From assembly GCA_963579925.1 (NCBI GenBank), contig CAUZJA010000040.1, positions 1-16,375 on the forward strand: 16,375 nucleotides of DNA, read 5' to 3'. The translations under genes and the position numbers were made by a program. This document shows, piece after piece, positions 1 through 7,319 of this stretch. Every line of letters begins with the position of its first letter. Positions within the stretch are counted from its first letter, which is position 1. This stretch comes from UBA1151 sp963579925 (GTDB lineage Bacteria; Chloroflexota; Dehalococcoidia; Lucifugimonadales; Lucifugimonadaceae). The notes beneath the pieces were generated by a model. The model did no database searches and was not told the origin of the DNA. It was given only the letters and a program-made list of their open reading frames with translations.

Positions 1-61
1 TAACGGTTCATTTGTAATAGAGAACCGCGGTAGCGCCAGCCAGCAACAACCTACCGCCAAG

Positions 62-390
62 TCACCCTGGGTGGGAACCGTTAGCAGCAACTGGAAGTGG
101 GTAATCCTTGATAGCCCATCCCAGAACAACCTCGCTGCACTCAGAGCGTTCGTAGACGGCCTCTAGCACCTCAGACCCCGGCTCCATCACCGTCCAATGT
201 AGGGACGATAAGGGCAAAGTTAGTGTCCCGACCAGAGATATAGCGGCGTCGGCGTGGACGCTCGCTCATGCAGCGATGCGGCAGCCTCAATGTTGACTTC
301 GTTCACGCGCCACTCCAGCACTTGTAGGGCTGTTTCGCGCACGATATTTCGATAACTCCGGCTCCCGTCCATAGACCGAATGTCAATCTC
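62..390 (-). pseudogene. Possible frameshifted gene remnant, unidentified
   Basis: Three consecutive protein-like stretches lie on the minus strand, each in a different frame. The first runs 372..220 (starts MDGSRSYRNIVRE), the second about 260..171 (contains SGRDTNFALIVPTLDGDG), and the third 187..62 (starts MEPGSEVLEAVYERSE). They have ordinary soluble-protein composition and follow one another with almost no gap, as expected for one gene broken by two frameshifts near 245 and 187. I do not recognise the family. The short length means chance open frames cannot be excluded. Nothing on the plus strand here looks coding. The remainder up to 539 shows only a weak hairpin (GTGCG 491-495 with CGCAC 507-511) in the leader of the next gene. 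Confidence 0.3.
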
Positions 391-539
391 GGCCTACCTC
401 CATTTATGAGCGAAGCTTCCTCCTGATTTCTTCGCATCAAAACTGCGTTCCCACATTTCTTGCCTGTGCCTAGTCTGTCCGGGCTCGATCGTGCGTCTCA
501 TCGGAGCGCACAGGTAATTTTGAACTAACTCAGGCAAGG

Positions 540-1694
540 ATGGTGACTCAATTGCAGGCTCTGCAAATCCCAGAACTCAGGCGGACATACGGTTTTGGTG
601 AAGTCTCGATCATTCCAGGCGAGATAACGATCAACCCAGACCAGACGAACATCGAATTTTCGATTGGCGATCTCACGTTGGGGGCACCCGTACTGGCAGC
701 CGCAACGGATGCCGTCGTCTCACCCGCGTTCACCGCCAAGTTCGATGAACTCGGCGGACTTGGGGTGATGAACCTGGAAGGTATTCAAACCAAGTACGAT
801 GATCCAGATTCGATACTCTCCGAAATTGCTGAAGCTCCCGAAGACGAGATGACCACTCTTCTACAGAAGGTATACTCAGCGCCCATCAAAGAAGAGTTGA
901 TTGGCAAGCGTGTTGAGGAGACCAAGGCACTGGGTGCGAAGTGCGCCGTCTCAGTGACTCCGGCGTTCACCAAGAGCTTCGCGCCCGTCGCGGTGGAAGC
1001 TGGCGCTGATGTTCTACTGGTTCAATCAACCGTGACTACTGCCCTGCACATATCCAAGAGCGCAATCGGCCTGAAGCTGACGGAAGTGCTGGAAATGGTC
1101 GACGTACCCGTGCTGGTGGGCAACTGTGTCTCGTACAACGTGGCACTGGAACTGATGGAGACCGGCATTCACGGTGTTCTGGTTGGCGTTGGCCCCGGTG
1201 CTACTTGCACTACCCGAGAAGTCACCGGAGTGGGCGTGCCTCAGGTGGCCGCAACGATGGACTGCGCAGCCGCACGAGACGAGTACTTCCATCGCAGCGG
1301 CCGTTGTTACGTCCCAATCATCACTGACGGTGGAATCAGAACCGGTGGCGATCTCTGCAAGACGCTGGCCTGCCGGGCCGATGCAGTGATGATCGGCACT
1401 CCCCTTGCTCAGTCTGAGGAGGCTCCCGGTCAGGGCTACAACTGGGGCATGGCAAGCCCTCATCCTGCCCTCCCAAGAGGCACCCAGATCAACGTTGGAG
1501 TCAAAGGCTCGCTAGAAAAAATCCTGCGTGGTCCTCCAACGATTTCCGACGGTACTCAGAACCTGCTGGGCGCCCTTGAAGTCTGCATGGGGATGGTTGG
1601 TGCGTTCAACATTCGTGAGTTTCATGACAAGGCAGAGATCGTGATCTCACCTGCAATCAAGACAGAGGGAAAGCACCATCAGCTTGGGCTGTAA
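540..1694 (+). CDS. guaB3: GuaB3-type IMP dehydrogenase-related protein
   Basis: This 384-residue TIM-barrel protein belongs to the IMP dehydrogenase/GMP reductase superfamily, GuaB3 branch. The catalytic loop GPGATCTTREVTGVGVPQ carries the thioimidate cysteine at residue 223. The phosphate-binding DGGIRTGGD lies at 263-271, and the flap-like EEAPGQGYNWGMASPHP follows at about 293-309. There is no CBS-domain insertion between the barrel halves, which separates it from canonical GuaB (about 490 residues). The family acts at the IMP/XMP/GMP node; IMP dehydrogenase activity has been reported for cyanobacterial members (from memory), but the reaction direction here is inferred. The ATG at 540 has an AGGCAAGG-like ribosome site immediately upstream; a GTG at 543 is a poorer alternative. 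Its neighbour purA uses the same substrate, IMP, for the AMP branch. Confidence 0.88.
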   Translation: MVTQLQALQIPELRRTYGFGEVSIIPGEITINPDQTNIEFSIGDLTLGAPVLAAATDAVVSPAFTAKFDELGGLGVMNLEGIQTKYDDPDSILSEIAEAPEDEMTTLLQKVYSAPIKEELIGKRVEETKALGAKCAVSVTPAFTKSFAPVAVEAGADVLLVQSTVTTALHISKSAIGLKLTEVLEMVDVPVLVGNCVSYNVALELMETGIHGVLVGVGPGATCTTREVTGVGVPQVAATMDCAAARDEYFHRSGRCYVPIITDGGIRTGGDLCKTLACRADAVMIGTPLAQSEEAPGQGYNWGMASPHPALPRGTQINVGVKGSLEKILRGPPTISDGTQNLLGALEVCMGMVGAFNIREFHDKAEIVISPAIKTEGKHHQLGL

Positions 1695-1772
1695 CGGCTA
1701 ACCCACCCAACCAATTCAACTAGTGATCAGTTGGCTTCAAACAAGCCACCAACTTCAGAAGGAAGTGTTGAG

Positions 1773-2833
1773 ATGCCTGCATATGCCGTAATCGGCGGTC
1801 AGTGGGGCGACGAAGGCAAGGGAAAGATCATAGATTTTCTTGCCGCCAACGCCTCGATAGTTGCACGTTACTCCGGCGGCAATAACGCCGGTCACACCGT
1901 CATAAACGATCTTGGAGAATTTGAGTTCCACCTCGTGCCGATGATGTTTGCTGGCCGGAGGCAGTAAACATCATCGGCAATGGCGTTGTCGTTGACCCCG
2001 ATGGGATGATCGAGGAGATCCGAGACATCGAGTCGAAGGGCATAGATCCTTCTACCATCGTGATCAGTGATCGAGCCCACGTGGTCATGCCGTATCACGC
2101 CGAATTTGATCGTCTGGAAGAAGAACGGCGAGGCGACAACGCCATCGGTACAACTAACAAAGGTATCGGCCCGGCGTACAAGGACAAGGTCGAACGGTCG
2201 GGCATCCGAATTGGTGAGCTGCTGGACATCGACCACGGCACATATCCATATGTAACGTCGTCGAATCCGACCATTGGTGGCCCTATGACCGGCATGGGTC
2301 TTGGTCCGAATGCATTCGGTGGAGTTGCCGGTGTGTTCAAGGCGTACTGCACCAGAGTTGGCGCGGGGCCGTTCCCCACGGAACTAAAAGAGGGAATTGG
2401 CCCGCAGATCAAGGAAATAGCAAGCGAGTTTGGTGTGACTACTGGCCGAGAACGGCGTGTTGGCTGGTTTGATGGCGTCGCTGGCCGCTACAGTGCGCGT
2501 GTGAACGGATTCGACTCCGTGATCATCACTCGGCTGGACATCCTCGATAACTTCGATTCGATCAATGTCTGCGTTGCGTACGAACTGAATGGAGAGCGAA
2601 TCGAAAAGTTCCCGGTAGACGCCGAGCAGCTTGAGCGATGCAAGCCGATATACGAGACTCTGGAGGGCTGGTCAGGCACTACCGCAGGGGTAACCGATGC
2701 GGACGACTTGCCGCCCGAAGCTCGGGCGTATGTGGCGTTCCTTGAGTCGGTGTTGGAAGTGTCCGCTGCGATCATCTCCACCGGACCACGGCGCGATGAG
2801 ACCATCACGATCAAGCCGGTGATACCCGTCTAA
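1773..2833 (+). pseudogene. purA: Adenylosuccinate synthetase, frameshifted and internally deleted
   Basis: PurA condenses IMP and aspartate using GTP, the first step from IMP to AMP. The N-terminal part has the P-loop GGQWGDEGKGK and the catalytic histidine in GGNNAGHT. The frame is lost between 1940 and 1952: 11 nt stand where the family has four codons, so one base is missing. The sequence resumes as WPEAVNIIGNGVVVD in the +2 frame and continues with IGTTNKGIGPAYKDKVER, TRVGAGPFPTEL, TTGRERRVGWFD and the C-terminal ISTGPRRDETI. A second lesion is that GIRIGELLD joins directly to IDHGTYPYVTSSN at 2219-2227. This removes about 75-80 residues, including the FEGAQG segment with its IMP-contacting glutamine. 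The restored product would be about 353 residues, against the usual 425-430. The ATG at 1773 is chosen for its AGAAGGAAG ribosome site and its direct fit to the family N-terminus. Sequencing or assembly error remains possible. Confidence 0.9.
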
Positions 2834-2898
2834 GGCGCTTCGCTGACCGGTGGACCGGGCGATTCGAACCGAGTAATCGTGCCCGGCGAGACTCTTCA

Positions 2899-4245
2899 GT
2901 GTGGATTGGGGAGTATCGTTGGGCACGACTTCTAAGTCATGCGTTTTCAATTTGTGATTCAGCCCAACTCCTGGATAGACGTCGTCTGAGTACCCAGCCC
3001 ACTTCCCCAACTGAATCTGCGCCCAACCCGCCAACGGGTTTCCTGGCTTCGTTCCACTATCGAAGTTTTCGTTTCCAATGGACGTCCGATGGGATGTTCA
3101 ACTCCGGTCAGGAGATGGAAGCGCTCATGCTGTCCTGGTTCATCCTGACTGAAACGGGGTCCCCATTCCTGGTTGGGCTGCTGGGCGCGCTGAGGTTCGG
3201 AGGAACGTTAGGTGGCCCGTTCTACGGTCTGCTTGGCGATCGTATGGACCGTCGCAAGCTCCTGATTACCAATCGGGGCCTCATCGCCGTGCTGGCCAGC
3301 ATCACGTTCATTCTGGCGTTCTCGGGCCTGTTTGAAGCCTGGCATGCCTTCGTAATCGCACTGCTGCTTGGCGCTGGCCGGATGATGGACAACGTGATTC
3401 GTCAATCGCTATTGGCCGACATGGTCCCAAGAGCGACGCTTCTGAACGCCGTTGGGCTGTCCAGGACGATGCAGGACGGTGCCAAGATCACGGGTGCAGT
3501 GGCTGGTGGCGTGCTTCTGGCGCGCCTGGGGCTCGACAACGCCTACGTCGTGGTCATGGCGCTATATGCCACCGCAACCATAGTCGCGTTCGGCGTCTCA
3601 ATTGCACAGCGCCCTTCAACAGCAAAGTCGCAGAGCCCGCTTTCAGACCTGAGGAGCGGCCTCAACTACATCAAACACAACGATTCAATCATGGGCATCA
3701 TGTTTCTGGCGATGCTGGTGAACCTGACAACCTTCCCGATGACCAATGGCCTGATGCCCGTGATGGCGCGCGATGTGTTCAAGAGCGACGAAGAAGGTCT
3801 TGCGGCACTCCTGAGCGCCGCAGCGATTGGCGCCGGTCTGGGGTCGGTTACACTCGCCGCGCTCGGGAGAACGCGACACTCTGGTCGGGTGATGATCGTC
3901 GGCATAGTTGTCTGGCATCTGGCCATACTTGTGATGGCCCATGTAACAAGCTTCCCGATCGCGCTACTTGCTCTCGTGGTGATTGGGGCGTGCTCAAGTG
4001 CATCGATGGTATCGATGAGTGCGCTGTTGCTCACCACCACTGATATTGAGTTCAGGGGGCGCGTGATGGGCGTTCGCTCGCTATCCGTCTGGACATTGCA
4101 GCCGGGACTGCTGATCGGCGGCTTCCTGGCTGGCCACTACGATATTGCGATTACATTCACAGTAATGGGGATCATAGGTCTTGTGCTGGTCGCCTTCGCG
4201 ATAGTGCGATGGCCGGGCTTGTGGCGGGATGTGCCGAATTCATGA
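2899..4245 (+). CDS. MFS transporter (EntS/MFS_3-like exporter)
   Basis: This is a polytopic inner-membrane protein of the major facilitator superfamily. The loop 2-3 motif A is seen as GDRMDRRK at residues 113-120, followed by alternating hydrophobic helices and a central hydrophilic loop (RPSTAKSQSPLSDLRSG). The closest recognisable type is the MFS_3/EntS-like group of proton-driven small-molecule exporters; the substrate cannot be read. The GTG at 2899 is the only conventional start that keeps the first helix, because the first ATG is at 3091, inside the conserved region. It gives an unusual 45-residue hydrophilic, Pro/Ser-rich lead-in and has only a weak ribosome site, so the true N-terminus is uncertain. 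It ends 48 nt from the convergent FAD oxidoreductase. Any link to methylamine transport would be guesswork. Confidence 0.78.
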   Translation: MWIGEYRWARLLSHAFSICDSAQLLDRRRLSTQPTSPTESAPNPPTGFLASFHYRSFRFQWTSDGMFNSGQEMEALMLSWFILTETGSPFLVGLLGALRFGGTLGGPFYGLLGDRMDRRKLLITNRGLIAVLASITFILAFSGLFEAWHAFVIALLLGAGRMMDNVIRQSLLADMVPRATLLNAVGLSRTMQDGAKITGAVAGGVLLARLGLDNAYVVVMALYATATIVAFGVSIAQRPSTAKSQSPLSDLRSGLNYIKHNDSIMGIMFLAMLVNLTTFPMTNGLMPVMARDVFKSDEEGLAALLSAAAIGAGLGSVTLAALGRTRHSGRVMIVGIVVWHLAILVMAHVTSFPIALLALVVIGACSSASMVSMSALLLTTTDIEFRGRVMGVRSLSVWTLQPGLLIGGFLAGHYDIAITFTVMGIIGLVLVAFAIVRWPGLWRDVPNS

Positions 4246-4293
4246 GTTGAACGTACCCTCTCTCGTTCCCCGCCCGAAAGTGCAAACCGCAGG

Positions 4294-5466
4294 TCAGGCC
4301 TGATTCCCCGCGTATGAGCCGCCCAGCAATGCACCCTTTGCGAACCGATCCAGCCCAAGCGTAGATATATCGATAGAACTGGCAGAGCCATCGACGATCA
4401 CCTCCGCCATCAACTCTCCTACTGCCGGGCCAAGCTTGAAGCCGTGGCCGCTCCAGCCAACGCAGTTGATGTAGCCGTCGACACCATCTACAGCGCCCAG
4501 AATCGGATGCCAGTCTGGAGTGACGTCGTAGAGGGCAGCGAATCCGCCTACAACTCTTGCGTTGTCCGCAAAGCGAGGTATCCGGTGCTTAAGTCGAGCC
4601 ATCAGATCCAACTCGTACGATGCATCATGGGTGGAGTCGTAGTCGTTGGCGTCTACGTACTCGTTCTCCTTCGGGTGGCCGTCTCCGGCGAGCAGTCGCC
4701 CGCGGTCGCGACGCCAGTACGTGCGGTCTAGCCCGTTCGAGACTGGGTATTCCGGACGCAGATCAGCGTCGTCTGTCTCAAGAACAAGGTCCTGTTCGCG
4801 CGTGACCTTAATAGGAAGATCAATCCCAACCCACGCAGCAATCTCGGGAGACCACGGTCCGGCCGCGTTCACCACTACTGGCGTTGAGATCGCGCCGTTG
4901 GTGGTCCTCACCGAGGTAATTCGTCCGCCAGATGCTTCCATCCCCGTCGCTGCAACGCCTTCGATGATCTCTACACCACGAGATCGCGCAACTTCGGCGA
5001 GCCCTTCCGTGGTGGCGGTAGGGTCTGCATGCCCGCCTTTGTGTTCGATCAGTGCAGAGCCGATTCCTTCTGGATTGATTCCCGGCATCATCTTCTGGAG
5101 ATCATCCACCGATAGAAAACCTGCCTCAATCCCAAAGGCACGGTGGCGCTCGATGTTCCGCTCCATCTCAGCCTTCATCTCGGCTGAGCCAATCTTGACC
5201 CAGCCGGTCTGGTTGAACACGTTGGCGCGGCCTGTGCGCTCCTCGAACTCCTCAAATATCCTGACCGACCGTACGGCCATCTGGATGATGGGATCCTGGG
5301 AGTAGTGTTGCCGAACCAGCGCGCCTGAGTGCCCCGTACCCTCTGCCGCAAGTGTCTTGCGCTCAAGTAGGACGACGTTAGTCGCACCCTTCTCAGACAG
5401 GTGATACGCGATGCTCGCCCCCATAACGCCGCCGCCAATAATGACAACGTCCGCAGTCGACCTCAT
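4294..5466 (-). CDS. DAO-family FAD-dependent oxidoreductase (sarcosine oxidase beta-like)
   Basis: This 390-residue flavoprotein of the D-amino-acid oxidase/sarcosine oxidase fold would oxidise a secondary or tertiary amine or an amino acid. The N-terminal dinucleotide-binding motif IIGGGVMGASIAYHL starts at residue 9, and LLERKTLAAEGTGHSGALVRQ holds the FAD ribose acid and the loop over the isoalloxazine. The C-terminal YDVTPDWHPILGAVDG and CVGWSGHGFKLGP are typical of the family. It is a distant paralogue of the beta subunit encoded at 13796, but at the covalent-FMN histidine position it has GGHADPTATTEGL, with the histidine shifted, so only FAD is expected. The ATG at 5466 is preferred over 5526 because AAAGGT precedes it and the flavin fold begins there. 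It is divergent from the methylamine operon and may share its control. Substrate unknown. Confidence 0.85.
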   Translation of the reverse strand: MRSTADVVIIGGGVMGASIAYHLSEKGATNVVLLERKTLAAEGTGHSGALVRQHYSQDPIIQMAVRSVRIFEEFEERTGRANVFNQTGWVKIGSAEMKAEMERNIERHRAFGIEAGFLSVDDLQKMMPGINPEGIGSALIEHKGGHADPTATTEGLAEVARSRGVEIIEGVAATGMEASGGRITSVRTTNGAISTPVVVNAAGPWSPEIAAWVGIDLPIKVTREQDLVLETDDADLRPEYPVSNGLDRTYWRRDRGRLLAGDGHPKENEYVDANDYDSTHDASYELDLMARLKHRIPRFADNARVVGGFAALYDVTPDWHPILGAVDGVDGYINCVGWSGHGFKLGPAVGELMAEVIVDGSASSIDISTLGLDRFAKGALLGGSYAGNQA

Positions 5467-5516
5467 ATCTGAATTACCTTTTGCCTGATATCGGATTCCG
5501 GTTGGTAGCGCATAGA

Positions 5517-5560
5517 ATACTGGCAATCATCCAGATATGACCAGACATGAAACCAGTATG
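5517..5560. promoter_or_regulatory. Repeated CCAG boxes and inverted repeat in divergent promoter region
   Basis: Between the divergent FAD oxidoreductase (start 5466) and mgsA (start 5709), three near-identical boxes stand about one helical turn apart: CCAGATATGA at 5531, CCAGACATGA at 5541 and CCAGTATGGA at 5553. The last box forms a 7-bp inverted repeat with ATACTGG at 5517-5523. A further copy of the 9-mer TGACCAGAC (5538-5546) lies at 5675-5683, 26 nt before mgsA. This looks like an operator array for a regulator controlling both directions. No convincing -35/-10 pair was seen, and no regulator gene is in the window. Confidence 0.35.
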
Positions 5561-5708
5561 GAAACCCGTGTTGTGAAACTGCGCGTCTAGTCTGTCGCCG
5601 AGATTGGCCTTAGACTATTCTCCGCTGCGTTCTACAAGGCCTGAACTTCAAGCCGACCGCAACCTGACCTGAGTTGACCAGACCCGAAAGGTAGTCGAAC
5701 AACAGACC

Positions 5709-6623
5709 ATGTGTGGCATCGCCGGAATTATGTACAAGAACAGCGGGTCGACAAAGTCGGCTCCAATTGGCGATGAGCTGGTCAAAATGTTGGAGACTAT
5801 GGTGCACCGCGGGCACGACTCTGCGGGCGTTACCGTTGCCGGTGAAGCCAATGACTCAGACCTCCTGATCCGAATCTGGGCCGATGATTCAGCCCCCGCG
5901 ACTGATACAGTCGCAAGGACCGAGGAAACCATCCGGCGCGCTGGCGGCACAATCAACTCATCAGAGCTTCGTGGTCAATTCCTACGCATCACAGCAAATT
6001 ACGAAGGCGATATCCCGCCGCTTGCTGAAGCACTCCTGAACGAACCTGGTGTCGTCCTACACAGTATTGGTGAGGTCTCCGAGGTCATCAAGGACGTTGG
6101 CACCCCGCTCGTGATGGACCAACACCATGAGATCAGCAAACTCACCGGCACGCACGGCGTTGGCCACGTACGAATGGCAACCGAGAGCGTTGTGGACATC
6201 AGTCACGCCCACCCGTTCTGGGCCTATCCGTTCACAGATGTAACTGTGGTTCACAACGGACAGCTAACCAACTACCACGGCATGAAGCGTGAGTACGAAG
6301 GCCGCGGATATCACTTCCAGACAGGCAACGACTCCGAACTGATCGCGGTGTATCTCGCCGACAAGCTCAACGATGGGACGTCACTCAATGATGCCCTCAC
6401 AGAGTCGCTGGACGATCTCGACGGCACGTTCACTTATCTTGTATCAACCAAAGACGGGATGGGCTACGCAAAGGACCGCTGGTCCGCCAAGCCGCTCGTT
6501 GCGATGGAGACTGATGACGTTGTGGCGCTGGCTTCTGAGGAAGTCGCGCTCAGGAGCGTATTCACTGAAGAGTTGGACCGCACAGAGCCTCAGGAGCATG
6601 AGGTGATGACTTGGTCAGCCTAG
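5709..6623 (+). CDS. mgsA: N-methylglutamate synthase subunit A (class II glutamine amidotransferase; GlxB)
   Basis: This is an Ntn-type class II amidotransferase domain of 304 residues. It begins MCGIAGI, so removal of Met exposes the nucleophilic Cys2. Family motifs follow: HRGHDSAG for the glutamine-site arginine, GHVRMATES, VHNGQLTNYHG and TGNDSE. It corresponds to the N-terminal domain of glutamate synthase (GltB) as a separate polypeptide. In the MgsABC complex it is expected to act on gamma-glutamylmethylamide and release methylamine through a tunnel to the synthase subunit. It is the first gene of the eight-gene operon and overlaps the start of mgsB by 13 nt. Its leader holds GAAAGG about 15 nt before the ATG. 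GlxB proteins of other pathways look similar; the assignment rests on the gene set that follows. Confidence 0.88.
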   Translation: MCGIAGIMYKNSGSTKSAPIGDELVKMLETMVHRGHDSAGVTVAGEANDSDLLIRIWADDSAPATDTVARTEETIRRAGGTINSSELRGQFLRITANYEGDIPPLAEALLNEPGVVLHSIGEVSEVIKDVGTPLVMDQHHEISKLTGTHGVGHVRMATESVVDISHAHPFWAYPFTDVTVVHNGQLTNYHGMKREYEGRGYHFQTGNDSELIAVYLADKLNDGTSLNDALTESLDDLDGTFTYLVSTKDGMGYAKDRWSAKPLVAMETDDVVALASEEVALRSVFTEELDRTEPQEHEVMTWSA

Positions 6624-7297
6624 ACGCTTCTGAGCTGACTACGCGGGAGTTAAACACTCGGATCAAAGAGCTCGCGACCAACGGTACCGAGAAGATTACG
6701 ATCACCAACCCCGCCGCTCGTCACAACATCGCCGTTGGCATCTTGACCGAGTGCGAACTCGAGATTGATGGCAGCGTTGGCTACTACGTTGCGACGCTAC
6801 TCGACGGCCCCCGAATCACTATCAACGGCAACGCCGGATGGGCGCTGGGCGAGAACATGATGAGCGGTTCGATATCGCTCTCCAAGAGCGCGGGAGCATC
6901 CGTCGCAGCCAGCATGCGCGGTGGCGATATGTTCGTCGGAGGCAACGCGGGCGCACGCGCGGGGATTGGAATGAAGGGCGGCACCCTTCTCATTGGAGGC
7001 GATTCTGGATTCCTGACGGGATTCATGATGCAGAAGGGCCGGATCATCGTTGTGGGCGACGTTGGCGATGCCGCTGGTGATTCCATGTATGAGGGCACAA
7101 TCTTCTGCGGCGGTGAGATTGGTTCGCTAGGTGCTGATTCCAAGATAGAAGAATCGACCGAGGACGAATTGATCGAAATCTGGAATTTGCTCGAAGAACG
7201 TGGCATTTCAGAGCGACCGCATTTCAAGAAAATCGTCTCCCAGAAGACTCTCTACCACTACGACGAGCAAGAACGGCACGAGCGGCCACTCATCTAG
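6611..7297 (+). CDS. mgsB: N-methylglutamate synthase subunit B (GXGXG beta-helix domain; GlxC)
   Basis: This 228-residue protein is built on the GXGXG right-handed beta-helix found at the C-terminus of GltB and in FwdC of formylmethanofuran dehydrogenase. Glycine-rich turns repeat about every 19 residues, for example RGGDMFVGGNAGARAG, KGGTLLIGGDSGFLTG and KGRIIVVGDVGDAAGDSM. The tail after residue 180 is acidic and then basic, ending in HERPLI. In glutamate-synthase-type complexes this domain is structural and helps channel ammonia or, here, methylamine between the amidotransferase and the FMN subunit. The start appears to be TTG at 6611, with GAGGTG about 6 nt upstream inside mgsA; a GTG at 6614 is the alternative. 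Either way the genes overlap, which suggests translational coupling. Confidence 0.86.
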   Translation: MVSLDASELTTRELNTRIKELATNGTEKITITNPAARHNIAVGILTECELEIDGSVGYYVATLLDGPRITINGNAGWALGENMMSGSISLSKSAGASVAASMRGGDMFVGGNAGARAGIGMKGGTLLIGGDSGFLTGFMMQKGRIIVVGDVGDAAGDSMYEGTIFCGGEIGSLGADSKIEESTEDELIEIWNLLEERGISERPHFKKIVSQKTLYHYDEQERHERPLI

Positions 7298-7319
7298 GCG
7301 CTAAAGAGGAAGATCAAAA

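Noticed and set aside
1..83. TAACGGTTC (1-9) and GAACCGTTA (75-83) as possible inverted terminal repeats of an element
   Set aside because: Only 9 bp, with no transposase between them and no target duplication visible; likely chance.
491..511. GTGCG/CGCAC hairpin before guaB3 as a riboswitch or attenuator
   Set aside because: A 5-bp stem with weak extension and no conserved purine-aptamer core; not enough to call.
1026..1463. Long minus-strand open frame inside guaB3
   Set aside because: Shadow of the conserved plus-strand gene; the composition is not protein-like and there is no ribosome site.
2850..2935. GGTTCGAATC-like stretch on the minus strand resembling a tRNA T-arm
   Set aside because: The flanking bases do not form a T-stem, no D-arm consensus is present, and no acceptor partner for GGTCCACC occurs about 75 nt away.
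4292..4301. Palindrome TCAGGCCTGA at the 3' end of the FAD oxidoreductase as a terminator
   Set aside because: No loop and no T-run; a chance palindrome over the stop codon.
470..5596. Shared 10-mer CTAGTCTGTC upstream of guaB3 (470-479) and of mgsA (5587-5596)
   Set aside because: A 10-base match between two intergenic regions is weak, lies at different distances from the starts and has no promoter-like partner.
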